DNA from: CAYGZL01 sp964354345
GTDB taxonomy: Bacteria > Chloroflexota > Anaerolineae > Anaerolineales > UBA4823
NCBI GenBank assembly: GCA_964354345.1
Contig: CAYGZL010000112.1
Span: forward strand, 1-34,425
DNA length: 34,425 nucleotides
Direction: 5' to 3'
The notes below the pieces were generated by a model that was given only the letters and a program-made list of their open reading frames with translations, was not told where the DNA came from and made no database searches. A program made the position numbers and the translations under genes. Of this stretch, positions 15,196 through 23,922 are shown in pieces. Within the stretch, counting starts at the first letter, position 1, and each line of letters starts with the position of its first letter.

Positions 15196-17376
15196 TTATT
15201 TGATGTAAACGGGCAGGGTCTCCGGGCGGTTCTGGGTCAACTGTTGATCCACAGGTGTCCAGAGGGTGTCCAGCAGGATGGCGTCTTCCACCCACTGATA
15301 CATGAACACGGGCGTACCATCCGGGATGTTCTTGACGCGCTTGGCCACACCCAGGCCATAGCGCCCAACAAACACACCCAGACCATAAACGTTCTTGGTG
15401 AAGATGTTGTTGTACTGCGACATCAACGTCTTGCGACCAGCGGCGTCGAAGGTCGAGCGGTACTTGTTGACGATGTCAATCAGGCTCTGTTCGAAATCCA
15501 TCAACTGGCGCGGGGTGTCGCCTTCGCGTTGCCAGTCGAAGGTCTTGGTGAGGGGAGCCAGGGCGGTGGGATTCTTGAAGGGTAAGGCGAATTCCTGTCC
15601 GCCGCGGTTAGTAGCCATATCCCAGGTGCTGGCGGTATGCATATCGGTGCTGGTGGCGCTGTCAAGGATCTTCATGTTGATCTTGATGCCCACCGCGCCC
15701 CACTGGTTGACCAACGCTTCGGCGACCGATTGGGTTTCCTTGGCGTCTTGTGAGGCGGTCAGTTGCATAACCACGCTCTGGCCGGCGGTTGGTCCGCTGG
15801 TCCATTCCAGGATGCCGTCGTTATTGGTATCCTTTAAGCCGATTTCAGCCAGGAGGATCTTGGCTGACGCCGGATCATACGGATAATATACGACTGACTT
15901 CTGGTCGAAGTCCGGAGCGCCTGGATAGAGGCCGCCCGCCCAGGCCCGCAGGAAGGGGCCTTTCATGATCGACTGGGCGATGCCCTCGCGATCCGTGGCA
16001 TAGCTCAGCGCCTGGCGGAAGCGCAGGTCGCGGAACAGCGTGCGCACAGCCGTATCGCGCTCATTCTGGATGCCTACTCCTAAGGAGTAGTTGAAGCTGA
16101 TGAAGTAGCCGAGGGTTTCAGGACCCCAGGTGATGGTGTACTTAGCAGTGGCATCCTGGGCCTTGGTCATGGCTTCGACGAAGGTGCTGGGATTTTCCAG
16201 GTTCATATGGTCGCAGTCGCCAGCGATGGTGCACAGGTCACGCCCGATGCCGCTGGGACCTTTACGGTACTGGATTTCATCGAAGTAGGGTAGCTGATTG
16301 CCATTTTCGTCGACTTTCCAGTAGTACGGGTTGCGGCGCATGATCATCAGCTCATCGAGCTTATATTCCGTGATGACCCACGGGCCCATGGTTACCAGCG
16401 GTAGCTTATCCGGGGGTAAGGCGTCGGCGAAATCTTTATAGGATGGCTTGGGATCAGCGGTGCTCCACTTGGGGTGCAGGGGCTTGAGTTGGTGAGCCGG
16501 CATCACATGGAAGTTGTCTTCAGCCAGCAGGTAGAAAGCAGACAGCGGCTTGGCGACCGGGAAGGTGAACTTGATCGTGAAGTCATCCACCTTTTCCAGG
16601 CTGGCGGGTTTGCCATCCCAGGTCCAGGCTTCCTGGTGGAAAGTGGTATTGACATTCGTGTCGAGGGTATAGCCTTCCCAGGTAAACATGACGTCATCAG
16701 CGGTGAATGGCATACCATCCGACCATTTGGCGCCTTCGATCAGGTGCATGGTCAACTGCAAGCCGTCGGCGGACCACTCCCAGCTCTTGGCGAGCTCGGG
16801 CATAGGCTCGATATCCTGATCCGCGCGGTAGAGTGGGCCGGTCTTGATCAGCGATTGGTAGCGAGTGGTGTAGGATTCGATACCGAACCAGCCCATCGTG
16901 GTGCCAGCCATATCGTTATAACCGGCTGTGGGGCAGGCCGAGAAGCCGCGCCACAGGTCGCCATATACGCCTGGTCCATCCTTCATCCCCGAGGTTAAAT
17001 AGACCTGGGGTTCCTTGGGCAGGCGGTCCTTGACGGGCGGCAGAGTGCCATCGGCAACCAGCTTATCCATCCAGGCCGGTTGCTTGTATTCGGGCAGCGC
17101 CTTGTAGGTGACAATCTGACTGAGGGGTAGCTTTTTAACTTCCGATCCGCCCAGGGTTATTTTGTTCGGAGCGGGATATGCAATCGGGGCTTTGACTTGA
17201 GCTTTTTCGGGTGGTTGGGTTGCGACGGCTGTCGTCGGTTGAACTACCACGGGCGCTTCTTTGGTTGGCTCCACACCTTTGGTAGGCGTGGCTGGGCCTG
17301 CGGTGCAGGAGGATAAAATCATTGCACTCGCAATCGCCAGGGTCACCAATGTCCATAAAATCTTGCGTGGACTCAT
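15196..17376 (-). CDS. oppA: extracellular solute-binding protein, family 5 (OppA/DppA-like lipoprotein)
   Basis: This lipoprotein captures substrate for the OppBCDF importer. The signal sequence ends in LSSC (Cys24), followed by a Thr/Pro/Val-rich linker of about 40 residues. The SBP family-5 core includes PELAKSWEWSADGLQLTMHL, GAKWSDGMPFTADDVMFTW and RNPYYWKVDENG. At 726 residues it is clearly larger than the usual 520-600, with extra sequence in the first 150 residues. Family-5 proteins bind peptides but also oligosaccharides and nickel. With melA and an AraC-type sensor next door, a sugar is plausible. AAGGAG lies 9 bases before the ATG. It follows oppD after 162 bases, which may hold a promoter of its own, though none was convincing. 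Confidence 0.93.
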   Translation of the reverse strand: MSPRKILWTLVTLAIASAMILSSCTAGPATPTKGVEPTKEAPVVVQPTTAVATQPPEKAQVKAPIAYPAPNKITLGGSEVKKLPLSQIVTYKALPEYKQPAWMDKLVADGTLPPVKDRLPKEPQVYLTSGMKDGPGVYGDLWRGFSACPTAGYNDMAGTTMGWFGIESYTTRYQSLIKTGPLYRADQDIEPMPELAKSWEWSADGLQLTMHLIEGAKWSDGMPFTADDVMFTWEGYTLDTNVNTTFHQEAWTWDGKPASLEKVDDFTIKFTFPVAKPLSAFYLLAEDNFHVMPAHQLKPLHPKWSTADPKPSYKDFADALPPDKLPLVTMGPWVITEYKLDELMIMRRNPYYWKVDENGNQLPYFDEIQYRKGPSGIGRDLCTIAGDCDHMNLENPSTFVEAMTKAQDATAKYTITWGPETLGYFISFNYSLGVGIQNERDTAVRTLFRDLRFRQALSYATDREGIAQSIMKGPFLRAWAGGLYPGAPDFDQKSVVYYPYDPASAKILLAEIGLKDTNNDGILEWTSGPTAGQSVVMQLTASQDAKETQSVAEALVNQWGAVGIKINMKILDSATSTDMHTASTWDMATNRGGQEFALPFKNPTALAPLTKTFDWQREGDTPRQLMDFEQSLIDIVNKYRSTFDAAGRKTLMSQYNNIFTKNVYGLGVFVGRYGLGVAKRVKNIPDGTPVFMYQWVEDAILLDTLWTPVDQQLTQNRPETLPVYIK

Positions 17377-17538
17377 ACTATGCTTCTCCTTATCTAATCT
17401 AGATAGCTGGATACAGATTTTTTCGCTCCACTATGTGGATTGACATCCGATTATTTCCAGCAAGGTACTATCATTGTTTTACTTGGATTCGGTACTTGAT
17501 CTTCACGGATGACTTATTAGTAGTAAGACCTCCTTTCT

Positions 17539-18564
17539 TCATTCTTCTGAGAACAACCAACAAGATACTAACCGCCCTGGCTGGATTTCACGCAGCAAGG
17601 GGGCGCGTTGGCTGCAGATTTCCATCGCTCGCGGGCAGCGCGGTTGAAAGGCACAGCCAGGAATCACATCGGTGGGCGTCGGCACCATGCCAGCGATCGG
17701 CACCAACTGCTTCTTACCCTTCCTTCCCAACACTGGCACTGAGTTTAACAAGCCCACCGTGTAGGGGTGTAGCGGGTGGTGGAACAACTCGTGTGTTTCG
17801 GCATATTCAACGATCTTGCCGAGATACATCACCGCCACCTCGGCAGCCATCTGCGAGACCACCCCCAGGTTGTGTGTAATGATGATAATGGACGAACTGT
17901 AATCCGCCTGGAGCTTGCGCATCAGGTCTAAGATTTGCGCCTGGACGGTTACATCCAGGGCGGTAGTGGGCTCGTCTGCAATCAGGATCGAAGGATTGCA
18001 CGAAAGCGCCATGGCGATCATGACGCGCTGGCGCATGCCGCCGCTTAACTGGTGCGGATATTCGTGCAGGCGCTGCTTGGGAGCGCTGATCTGCACCCGG
18101 GTTAGCATTTCCAGAGCCCGATCCAGAGCTGCTTTTTCTCCAACTTTCTGGTGAATTTTCACCCCCTCAGCAATTTGAGCGCCGATTGTATAGAGTGGAT
18201 TTAGCGAGGTCATCGGTTCCTGGAAGACAATGGCGATTTCCCCGCCGCGAATGCTGCGCATTTCTGAGCCGCGTGGGTTCAATTGAACGATATCAACCAC
18301 CTCCTGGTTGCTGTGGCGGCGCAGGTTGATTTGCCCGTCCACGATCTTACCAGGCGGCGATTGGATCAGGCGCATGATCGACATTGCCATAATGCTCTTG
18401 CCGCAACCGCTTTCGCCCACCAGGCCAAGGGTGCTGCGGGGCGGCAGGGATAGGTCCACCCCATCCAGGGCGCGTACGGTCACTCTTTCCAGATAGAAAT
18501 AAGTTTTTAGATTCTTTATCTCTAAGACAGGTTGGGTAGTGGATTGAGGGGCAGTTGGTTCCAT
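17539..18564 (-). CDS. oppD: oligopeptide/dipeptide-type ABC transporter ATPase (OppD/DppD type)
   Basis: This is the second ATPase of the importer. Walker A GESGCGKS is at 50-57, the signature SGGMRQR at 174-180 and Walker B ILIADEP at 193-199. The C-terminal cysteine-bearing extension includes PGCAFQPRCPRAMEIC. SGGMRQRVMIAMAL is the form typical of OppD, whereas oppF has SGGQRQR. It lies 16 bases downstream of the stand-alone receiver gene, so the two are probably co-transcribed. It is separated from oppF by the binding protein, permeases and cytochrome. Confidence 0.94.
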   Translation of the reverse strand: MEPTAPQSTTQPVLEIKNLKTYFYLERVTVRALDGVDLSLPPRSTLGLVGESGCGKSIMAMSIMRLIQSPPGKIVDGQINLRRHSNQEVVDIVQLNPRGSEMRSIRGGEIAIVFQEPMTSLNPLYTIGAQIAEGVKIHQKVGEKAALDRALEMLTRVQISAPKQRLHEYPHQLSGGMRQRVMIAMALSCNPSILIADEPTTALDVTVQAQILDLMRKLQADYSSSIIIITHNLGVVSQMAAEVAVMYLGKIVEYAETHELFHHPLHPYTVGLLNSVPVLGRKGKKQLVPIAGMVPTPTDVIPGCAFQPRCPRAMEICSQRAPLLREIQPGRLVSCWLFSEE

Positions 18565-18580
18565 GGGCCTTTTCCAGTCC

Positions 18581-18958
18581 TTAAACCGATGAGGATGATT
18601 TCTTGTATATTAATTGGTTTAATATGGAATGCAAGGTTGAAGGCAAGACCGGCTTAACCAGGAAAACATAGGCGCCCTGGCCCATGCCGGTTTTCCGGTC
18701 GTCTTCTACGCTACATAAAATAACTGGCGGAGAGTGGGGAGCGGCATGCATTTCTTTGAGCAGGATCCAGCCTTCGCCGTCGTTCACGGCTGGCTCGATC
18801 ACCAGCACATCCAGAGCACTCTGTTTCAGATGCAGGCGTGTCTCGGGCACGCTTTCGCTTGTGATGACGGAATAATCACTGGTTAACTCGCGTGCATACA
18901 ACTCAAGCGTTAAGCGGTCATCATCCAAAACGAGAACAGTCGGCTTTACGATCGCCAA
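18581..18958 (-). CDS. stand-alone receiver (response-regulator) domain with Glu at the phosphorylation site
   Basis: This 125-residue protein consists of one receiver domain and no output domain. The acidic pocket DDD (12-14) and the conserved Lys-Pro (VKPV, about 101-104) are present. The residue that aligns with the phospho-acceptor Asp is Glu55 (DVLVIEPAVNDGEGW). Glu there often mimics the phosphorylated state, so the protein may be constitutively in an active shape or not phosphorylated at all. The start codon is TTG at 18958, supported by GGGGAGGAG 6 bases upstream and by the lack of an in-frame ATG. It lies between the hybrid sensor gene and oppD, so it may link the sensor to the transporter. 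Confidence 0.85.
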   Translation of the reverse strand: MAIVKPTVLVLDDDRLTLELYARELTSDYSVITSESVPETRLHLKQSALDVLVIEPAVNDGEGWILLKEMHAAPHSPPVILCSVEDDRKTGMGQGAYVFLVKPVLPSTLHSILNQLIYKKSSSSV

Positions 18959-19054
18959 TCGCTTCTCCTCCCCAGCTAGAACGAGAGAAAATAATTATTA
19001 AGCAGTTGTTTCCGGTCACAATTCGTCAAAGACAAGCCGTTTAACTATAATCTT

Positions 19055-19083
19055 TATATATATTTTTGGCTTGGATAAAACAA
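19055..19083 (-). promoter_or_regulatory. candidate promoter of the receiver-opp operon
   Basis: On the - strand TTGTTT (19083-19078) and TATATA (19060-19055) are spaced by 17 bases in a 156-base gap after the sensor gene. If real, the receiver and opp genes can be expressed separately from the sensor. Confidence 0.45.
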
Positions 19084-19114
19084 CACTCGGGTTGGATTTT
19101 CATATGAAGTTCAG

Positions 19115-22100
19115 TTAAAATCTGGATTGGCGGTATTCCAGCGGCGACTGGCCGGTCAGTTTATGGAATACCCGGCTGAAATAGGCCGCATCATTAAAGC
19201 CGACCTGGGAGGCAATGTGGGTGACCGTATCTTGCGTCTGCATTAGCAACTCTTTGGCTTTGTGGATGCGAAAGCGGTTCAGGTAATCCCAGGGGGAGAT
19301 GGTAATTTCCTGGCGAAAAATGGCGCTCAAGTAATTTTCACTGACGCCCACGACGCGGGCGATTTCTTTGCGCGTGATCGGTCGGGTATAATTCTGGTGC
19401 AAAAAGGCCAGGCTTTGCTTTACCAATTGGCTGGTCGGCTGAGGCAGCACCCGCGTCTCCCCGTCAACTTTGCTGAGGAAATCCAAAGTCTCGGCGCGCG
19501 TGAGGATGCCTTTCGTATAAAAAATTGTCTTATAGTAGTTGAGACGCTGGATATCCGCGTAGTTCAACAACTTCCCGCTGATTACCACGACCGGTACTTG
19601 TTGGGTGCGGGGTTCACTGCGCACTTGTTCCAAGACTGTAAAACCATCTACCTCGGGCATCATCAGATCAAGCAAAATGAGCGCGGGTGTCTCGTCCTGT
19701 AAAATTTCCAACGCCTGGCGGCCAGCATTGGCGAAAATCAAACGGTTCTGCGGGTAGCTTTGGCTCAATAACTCTCGATAATGCTCGAGCGCCTGCGGAT
19801 CGTCGTCCACAATCAGGATCGAGTCTTCGCTATGTTTAATTACATCAATCTGGTTGATCCAGTCCTTGAGCGTGTTCCCGTTACAGGGCTTGAAGAGGAT
19901 ATTGGTCAGCCCAGCTTCAAATCCTTCTCCATCCTTCGTCGCGCCGAACAGGATTAACGGTAGTGCGGCACAATTACGGTTTGCGCCGAGTTGGGCGACC
20001 AGTTTCCATTCGCCCACTGAGGCGTGCGCCAGGTCCCAGGCAATTGCGACCGGTATCCCCTCAACGAGGGCATCCTTCAGGTCTTGCCACTGATGAACCT
20101 TTCGTACGGTATAGCCCTGGCGTTGGCTGATCTGCAGGATTTCCAACGGAATCTGCGCCTGGTCGGTCACGACCAGCAGGAGCGGTATTCCCCCTGCGGG
20201 AGGCAAGGGAAGGGTTTCCTCGGTCACACCCGGCAGTGGCAGGTATACATGGAACGTACTGCCCTGGTTCACCTGACTTTCCAGGGTGATTATCCCCTGG
20301 TGCAGTTGGACGAGATGGCGGGTAATGCTCAAGCCCAATCCTACCCCTTCCTGACGGCGTTTCCTGGTCGATGTAGTGAAAGGTTCGAAAATTTTCTGTT
20401 GGAGTTCCACTGGCACCCCGGGTCCCGTATCGCTGACCCAAAAGTGCAGGTAAGGAAGCTCGACTGCGGCCCCCAGGGTGATCGCACCTTGTTGAGTGTA
20501 TTTGTTGGCGTTGGCGAGCAAGTTAATTAAGATCTGCCGTACTCGGACCGCATCCGCCCGGATAATTGGTAAAGAAGGCGGGATATCGAGTTTCCATTGT
20601 ACTTGTGTAGAAGCCGAGCCGGATAGAGTGAACTTTTCGAAGACTTCTTTTATTAGAGGAACTGGCTGCACCGGCTCGAAATAAAGACTCAGGGCGCCGA
20701 TCTCAGCCCGGGAGAGATCGAGCAAATCGTTTATCATGTACATCAGGTGCTCACTGCTTTTATAGACCAACTGGATATCGCGCTGTAATTCCTGGCGGTC
20801 GAGCGGCTCGTGAGAATTCACCTTCTTTTGGATGGTCTGGCTGAAGCCCAGGATGGCATTGAGTGGGGTGCGCATTTCATGACCGACATTCGCTACCAGG
20901 CGGGTCTTTAACAGGTTAGCCTGTTCAGCCGCCTGGCGCGCCTGTAATGCTTCCAGGTAAAGATCAGCATTTTGGATGGCGATGCCTAGCTGGCTGGCCA
21001 GCAGCTTGAGGCCGATCGTTTCGAGCGAGGGGCGGCGAACTGCAGCACTGGATTGCAAATCCACCACGCCGATCACCTGGGCGCCTAAGGGAATGGGTAA
21101 GATCGCCCTGGCGCGGATCGGCTCCCAGGCCTCTCCCAGGCGCCAGTAGTGGCTGGTATGCAGATCGTGGATGAAGATCGCCGCGTTCGTCTGAAAAACC
21201 TGGTACAGCAGGCAATCCTGGGCGATGGGAATTTGTTGTGAGACGGGCGAGAGATTACCGGCGTAATCTTCCAACGCCTGGTCTTTTTCGGACCAACGTA
21301 AGATCCGCATCCATTGGTAGCCGTAGTGCTGTTGGACCAGTTCGCTGATCACCTGGAAGAGCTGCTCACGCTCCATCAAGGCGCCAATCTGGCGCGAGAT
21401 CTCCATGCTGGTTTCAAGCTGGGATAGGCGATCCAGCTCTTGCTGGCGACTATAGCCGACCATCAGTTGCGGATTATCGCCAATCGTGACCAGTTTCCGC
21501 GTGGCAGCGCGGCTGATGTTCTTTTGGGTGATCAGTTGGAAGGTTTGCTTGATCTCAGCGGGCAACGGGACGTCATGCGCTGTCCGGTGGGCCATCGCAA
21601 TCGCTCGGGCGCCCAGGCTTTCGGCGGAGGTATCAATCGTAGCTGACAGGCTGCCTTCAGCCACGGCGGCCAGGGCGGGTGTATCGCCATTCAAACCCAC
21701 CAACACAGCGTGCTCCTGGAGGACGCCAACCTTACGCCCGGCGTCGCGCGCCGCCAGGATCAGTGTATCTGAGACGCCAAAGATCGCATCAATTGGGTGA
21801 GGATACTTCTTGAGTGCTTCCAACAGGGCCGGATAAGCCTGCGCATAGCTCCAATAGGCCTGGATGTGACTGGTGTGGATATCCGGGTAAGCTCGCAACC
21901 CATCCAGGAATCCAGCCAGGCGACTTTGCCCGGCAGTAACGATATTTTCCAGGATCGCCGTGATACATACGGCATGACCGCGTCCCGCCAGTTTCTCACC
22001 GATATATTGCCCGGCTAATAAGCCGCCAGGGTACAGGCTGGAGGCGACCGAAAGCAGTGGATGGCGCACTCCCAACTCACCCAGGCAGATGATCGGTAGC

Positions 22101-22387
22101 TTTTCGGAAGTCAGCGCTTCGATGACCGGAACGGATACCACGGTGGTGATCAAGACATCCAGCTCATGCGCTAAAACCTGGTCTACCAGGTCTGGCACCG
22201 GGATCCGGTACAGCGCTTCCAACGTGGCGGCTGGCTGAAGGATGACCAGCTCGCCACCCAGCTTCTGGTTAGTATCGACGATTGAGTTAAAGACCTGTAC
22301 CCAATAAGTATCGGTCGGAATGATAATGATCCCAATCCGTGGAGTAAGTTGGTTTTTTTTGGATTCGCTGGGCATACTGGCAGACAC
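19115..22387 (-). CDS. one-protein signalling system: sugar-binding-like domain, GAF, histidine kinase, two receivers, AraC helix-turn-helix
   Basis: Domains of this 1090-residue protein in order are as follows. A LacI/RbsB-type periplasmic-binding fold spans about 15-290 (SLYPGGLLAGQYIGEKL, FGVSDTLILAARDAG, VGLNGDTPALAAVAEGSL). A GAF-like domain (about 325-475) and a coiled linker follow. The HisKA domain has phospho-acceptor His503 in NVGHEMRTPLNAILGFS. The HATPase has NLLANANKY (622-630), DTGPG (653-657) and GVGLGLSI (681-688). A divergent receiver (about 735-845) precedes a canonical receiver with DDD at 861-863 and phospho-Asp907 in LLDLMMPEVDG. Two AraC helix-turn-helix motifs follow (about 985-1085). 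No signal peptide or membrane helix is seen, so the binding domain senses a cytoplasmic ligand. The GTG start at 22387 has AGAAGG 3 bases upstream; an ATG at 22375 is the alternative. It is divergent from melA and upstream of the opp genes, the likely targets. Confidence 0.92.
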   Translation of the reverse strand: MSASMPSESKKNQLTPRIGIIIIPTDTYWVQVFNSIVDTNQKLGGELVILQPAATLEALYRIPVPDLVDQVLAHELDVLITTVVSVPVIEALTSEKLPIICLGELGVRHPLLSVASSLYPGGLLAGQYIGEKLAGRGHAVCITAILENIVTAGQSRLAGFLDGLRAYPDIHTSHIQAYWSYAQAYPALLEALKKYPHPIDAIFGVSDTLILAARDAGRKVGVLQEHAVLVGLNGDTPALAAVAEGSLSATIDTSAESLGARAIAMAHRTAHDVPLPAEIKQTFQLITQKNISRAATRKLVTIGDNPQLMVGYSRQQELDRLSQLETSMEISRQIGALMEREQLFQVISELVQQHYGYQWMRILRWSEKDQALEDYAGNLSPVSQQIPIAQDCLLYQVFQTNAAIFIHDLHTSHYWRLGEAWEPIRARAILPIPLGAQVIGVVDLQSSAAVRRPSLETIGLKLLASQLGIAIQNADLYLEALQARQAAEQANLLKTRLVANVGHEMRTPLNAILGFSQTIQKKVNSHEPLDRQELQRDIQLVYKSSEHLMYMINDLLDLSRAEIGALSLYFEPVQPVPLIKEVFEKFTLSGSASTQVQWKLDIPPSLPIIRADAVRVRQILINLLANANKYTQQGAITLGAAVELPYLHFWVSDTGPGVPVELQQKIFEPFTTSTRKRRQEGVGLGLSITRHLVQLHQGIITLESQVNQGSTFHVYLPLPGVTEETLPLPPAGGIPLLLVVTDQAQIPLEILQISQRQGYTVRKVHQWQDLKDALVEGIPVAIAWDLAHASVGEWKLVAQLGANRNCAALPLILFGATKDGEGFEAGLTNILFKPCNGNTLKDWINQIDVIKHSEDSILIVDDDPQALEHYRELLSQSYPQNRLIFANAGRQALEILQDETPALILLDLMMPEVDGFTVLEQVRSEPRTQQVPVVVISGKLLNYADIQRLNYYKTIFYTKGILTRAETLDFLSKVDGETRVLPQPTSQLVKQSLAFLHQNYTRPITRKEIARVVGVSENYLSAIFRQEITISPWDYLNRFRIHKAKELLMQTQDTVTHIASQVGFNDAAYFSRVFHKLTGQSPLEYRQSRF

Positions 22388-22433
22388 AAGCCTTCTATAC
22401 TATTATACCTATAAACCGGCGGGTATTTTTAGA

Positions 22434-22450
22434 TGGTAGAATTGCTACCA
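22434..22450. promoter_or_regulatory. candidate operator palindrome in the sensor-melA divergent region
   Basis: TGGTAG and CTACCA form a perfect 6-bp inverted repeat around AATTG. It overlaps a -35-like TTGCTA (22442-22447) ahead of melA. A second, weaker pair, TATACC (22404-22409) and GGTAT (22422-22426), lies near a - strand TATAAT (22407-22402) ahead of the sensor gene. These are plausible sites for the AraC-type output, but binding is inference. Confidence 0.35.
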
Positions 22451-22486
22451 ACAATTATCTCGATAATATAACCAAGGAAGATCTAT

Positions 22487-23884
22487 ATGCCAAAAATTGC
22501 ATTCATTGGCGCGGGAAGCACGGTGTTTGCCAAGAACCTGCTCGGTGATATCCTGAGCTACCCGGAGTTGGCAGACGCCACCATCAGCCTGCATGATATT
22601 GATGACGAGCGCCTGCGCACGACTCAAATTGTGGCCGGGCGCATTGCCAGGACCTTGAACGCCCATCCCAAGATCGAGGCCACCCTCAACCGGCGGGAAG
22701 CGCTGGAAGGCGCCGATTACGCCATCAGCATGTTCCAGATCGCTGGCTACAAACCGGGCACTGTCGTGGATTTCGAAGTGCCCAAGAAATATGGCTTACG
22801 TCAGACCATCGCCGATACGCTGGGGATTGGCGGGATCATGCGCGCCCTGCGCACCATCCCGGTTTTCCTGGATATCTGTCATGATATGGAAGAGCTGTGC
22901 CCGGACGCTACCTTCCTGAACTACGTAAACCCCATGGCGATGAACACCTGGGCGATCAACCGCGTCAGCCAGATCAAGACAGTGGGATTGTGTCACAGCG
23001 TGCAGGGCACTGCTGAGCAAATCGCCCATGACATCGGCGTGCCGATCGAGGAGATCAATTACGTGTGCGCCGGGATCAACCATATGGCTTTCTACCTGCG
23101 TTTCGAGCGCCAGACGGCGAACGGTTCGCAGGATCTGTACCCGCGTATCCACCAGGTGGTCGCTGATGGACGTGTCCCCGAATGGAACCGCGTCCGCTAC
23201 GAGATGCTGACTCGCCTGGGTTACTTCGTCACCGAGTCCAGCGAGCATTTCAGCGAGTACGTGCCCTGGTTCATCAAGCGCGACCGCCCGGATTTGATCG
23301 CCCAGTTTAATGTCCCATTGGATGAATATATCCAGCGCTGCGAGGTGCAGATCGCCGGCTGGAATTTCATGCGCCGTAAGATCGAGGATCCCGAGCACAC
23401 CTCGGATACTGAGCTGCGTCGGATGTTAGAAGAAGCCAGGGTTGTTCCGGGGATGATTGATTTCATCATCGACCAGGCAGCCGAGTTCGACAAGGTCGAG
23501 CGCAGCAGCGAATATGGCTCACGGATCATCCACAGCCTGGAGACAGGCACGCCGCGCGTGGTGTATGGCAATGTGCCGAACCAGGGTTTGATTGACAACC
23601 TGCCGCAAGGTTGCTGCGTGGAAGTGCCCTGCCTGGTGGACAAGAACGGCATCCAGCCGGTGCGCATCGGCGCGCTGCCGCCCCAGTTAGCCGCCCTGAT
23701 GCAGACCAACATCAATGTGCAGGCGTTGACCGTCGAAGCGGCCCTGACCGGCAAACGCCAGCACATCTATCACGCCGCCATGCTCGATCCACACACTGCG
23801 GCGGAGCTGGATCTCGATCAGATCTGGCATTTAGTGGATGACCTGATCGCTGCCCACGGTGATTGGCTGCCCCAATATCATTAA
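22487..23884 (+). CDS. melA: alpha-galactosidase, glycoside hydrolase family 4
   Basis: GH4 enzymes hydrolyse alpha-galactosides by an NAD- and Mn-dependent oxidation-elimination mechanism rather than by two acidic residues. The N-terminal Rossmann fold starts with IAFIGAGSTVFAKNLLGDIL. NYVNPMAMNTWA and the metal-binding VGLCHSVQGTAEQIA (Cys/His ligands) match the MelA branch, as does CAGINHMAFYLRF. The 465-residue length is standard. AAGGAAG lies 7 bases before the ATG. The protein has no signal peptide, so the substrate must be imported first. It is divergent from the sensor gene and terminated by a strong hairpin. Other GH4 specificities (alpha-glucosidase, galacturonidase) are less likely given the CHSVQG motif. 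Confidence 0.9.
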   Translation: MPKIAFIGAGSTVFAKNLLGDILSYPELADATISLHDIDDERLRTTQIVAGRIARTLNAHPKIEATLNRREALEGADYAISMFQIAGYKPGTVVDFEVPKKYGLRQTIADTLGIGGIMRALRTIPVFLDICHDMEELCPDATFLNYVNPMAMNTWAINRVSQIKTVGLCHSVQGTAEQIAHDIGVPIEEINYVCAGINHMAFYLRFERQTANGSQDLYPRIHQVVADGRVPEWNRVRYEMLTRLGYFVTESSEHFSEYVPWFIKRDRPDLIAQFNVPLDEYIQRCEVQIAGWNFMRRKIEDPEHTSDTELRRMLEEARVVPGMIDFIIDQAAEFDKVERSSEYGSRIIHSLETGTPRVVYGNVPNQGLIDNLPQGCCVEVPCLVDKNGIQPVRIGALPPQLAALMQTNINVQALTVEAALTGKRQHIYHAAMLDPHTAAELDLDQIWHLVDDLIAAHGDWLPQYH

Positions 23885-23893
23885 TTTTTAACC

Positions 23894-23921
23894 AAAAAAC
23901 CGCCCGACGGGGCGGTTTTTT
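23894..23921. terminator. bidirectional terminator between melA and thioredoxin
   Basis: AAAAAACCGCCC (23894-23905) pairs perfectly with GGGCGGTTTTTT (23910-23921) around a GACG loop. It serves melA on + and the thioredoxin gene (stop at 23923) on -. Confidence 0.93.
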
Positions 23922-23922
23922 G

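Noticed and set aside
17439..17478. TTGACA on + in the oppD-oppA gap as a promoter
   Set aside because: The nearest -10-like box is about 23 bases away and no + strand gene follows.
22796..23398. 200-codon antisense frame opposite melA
   Set aside because: It is a GC-driven shadow frame; melA is complete and clearly coding.
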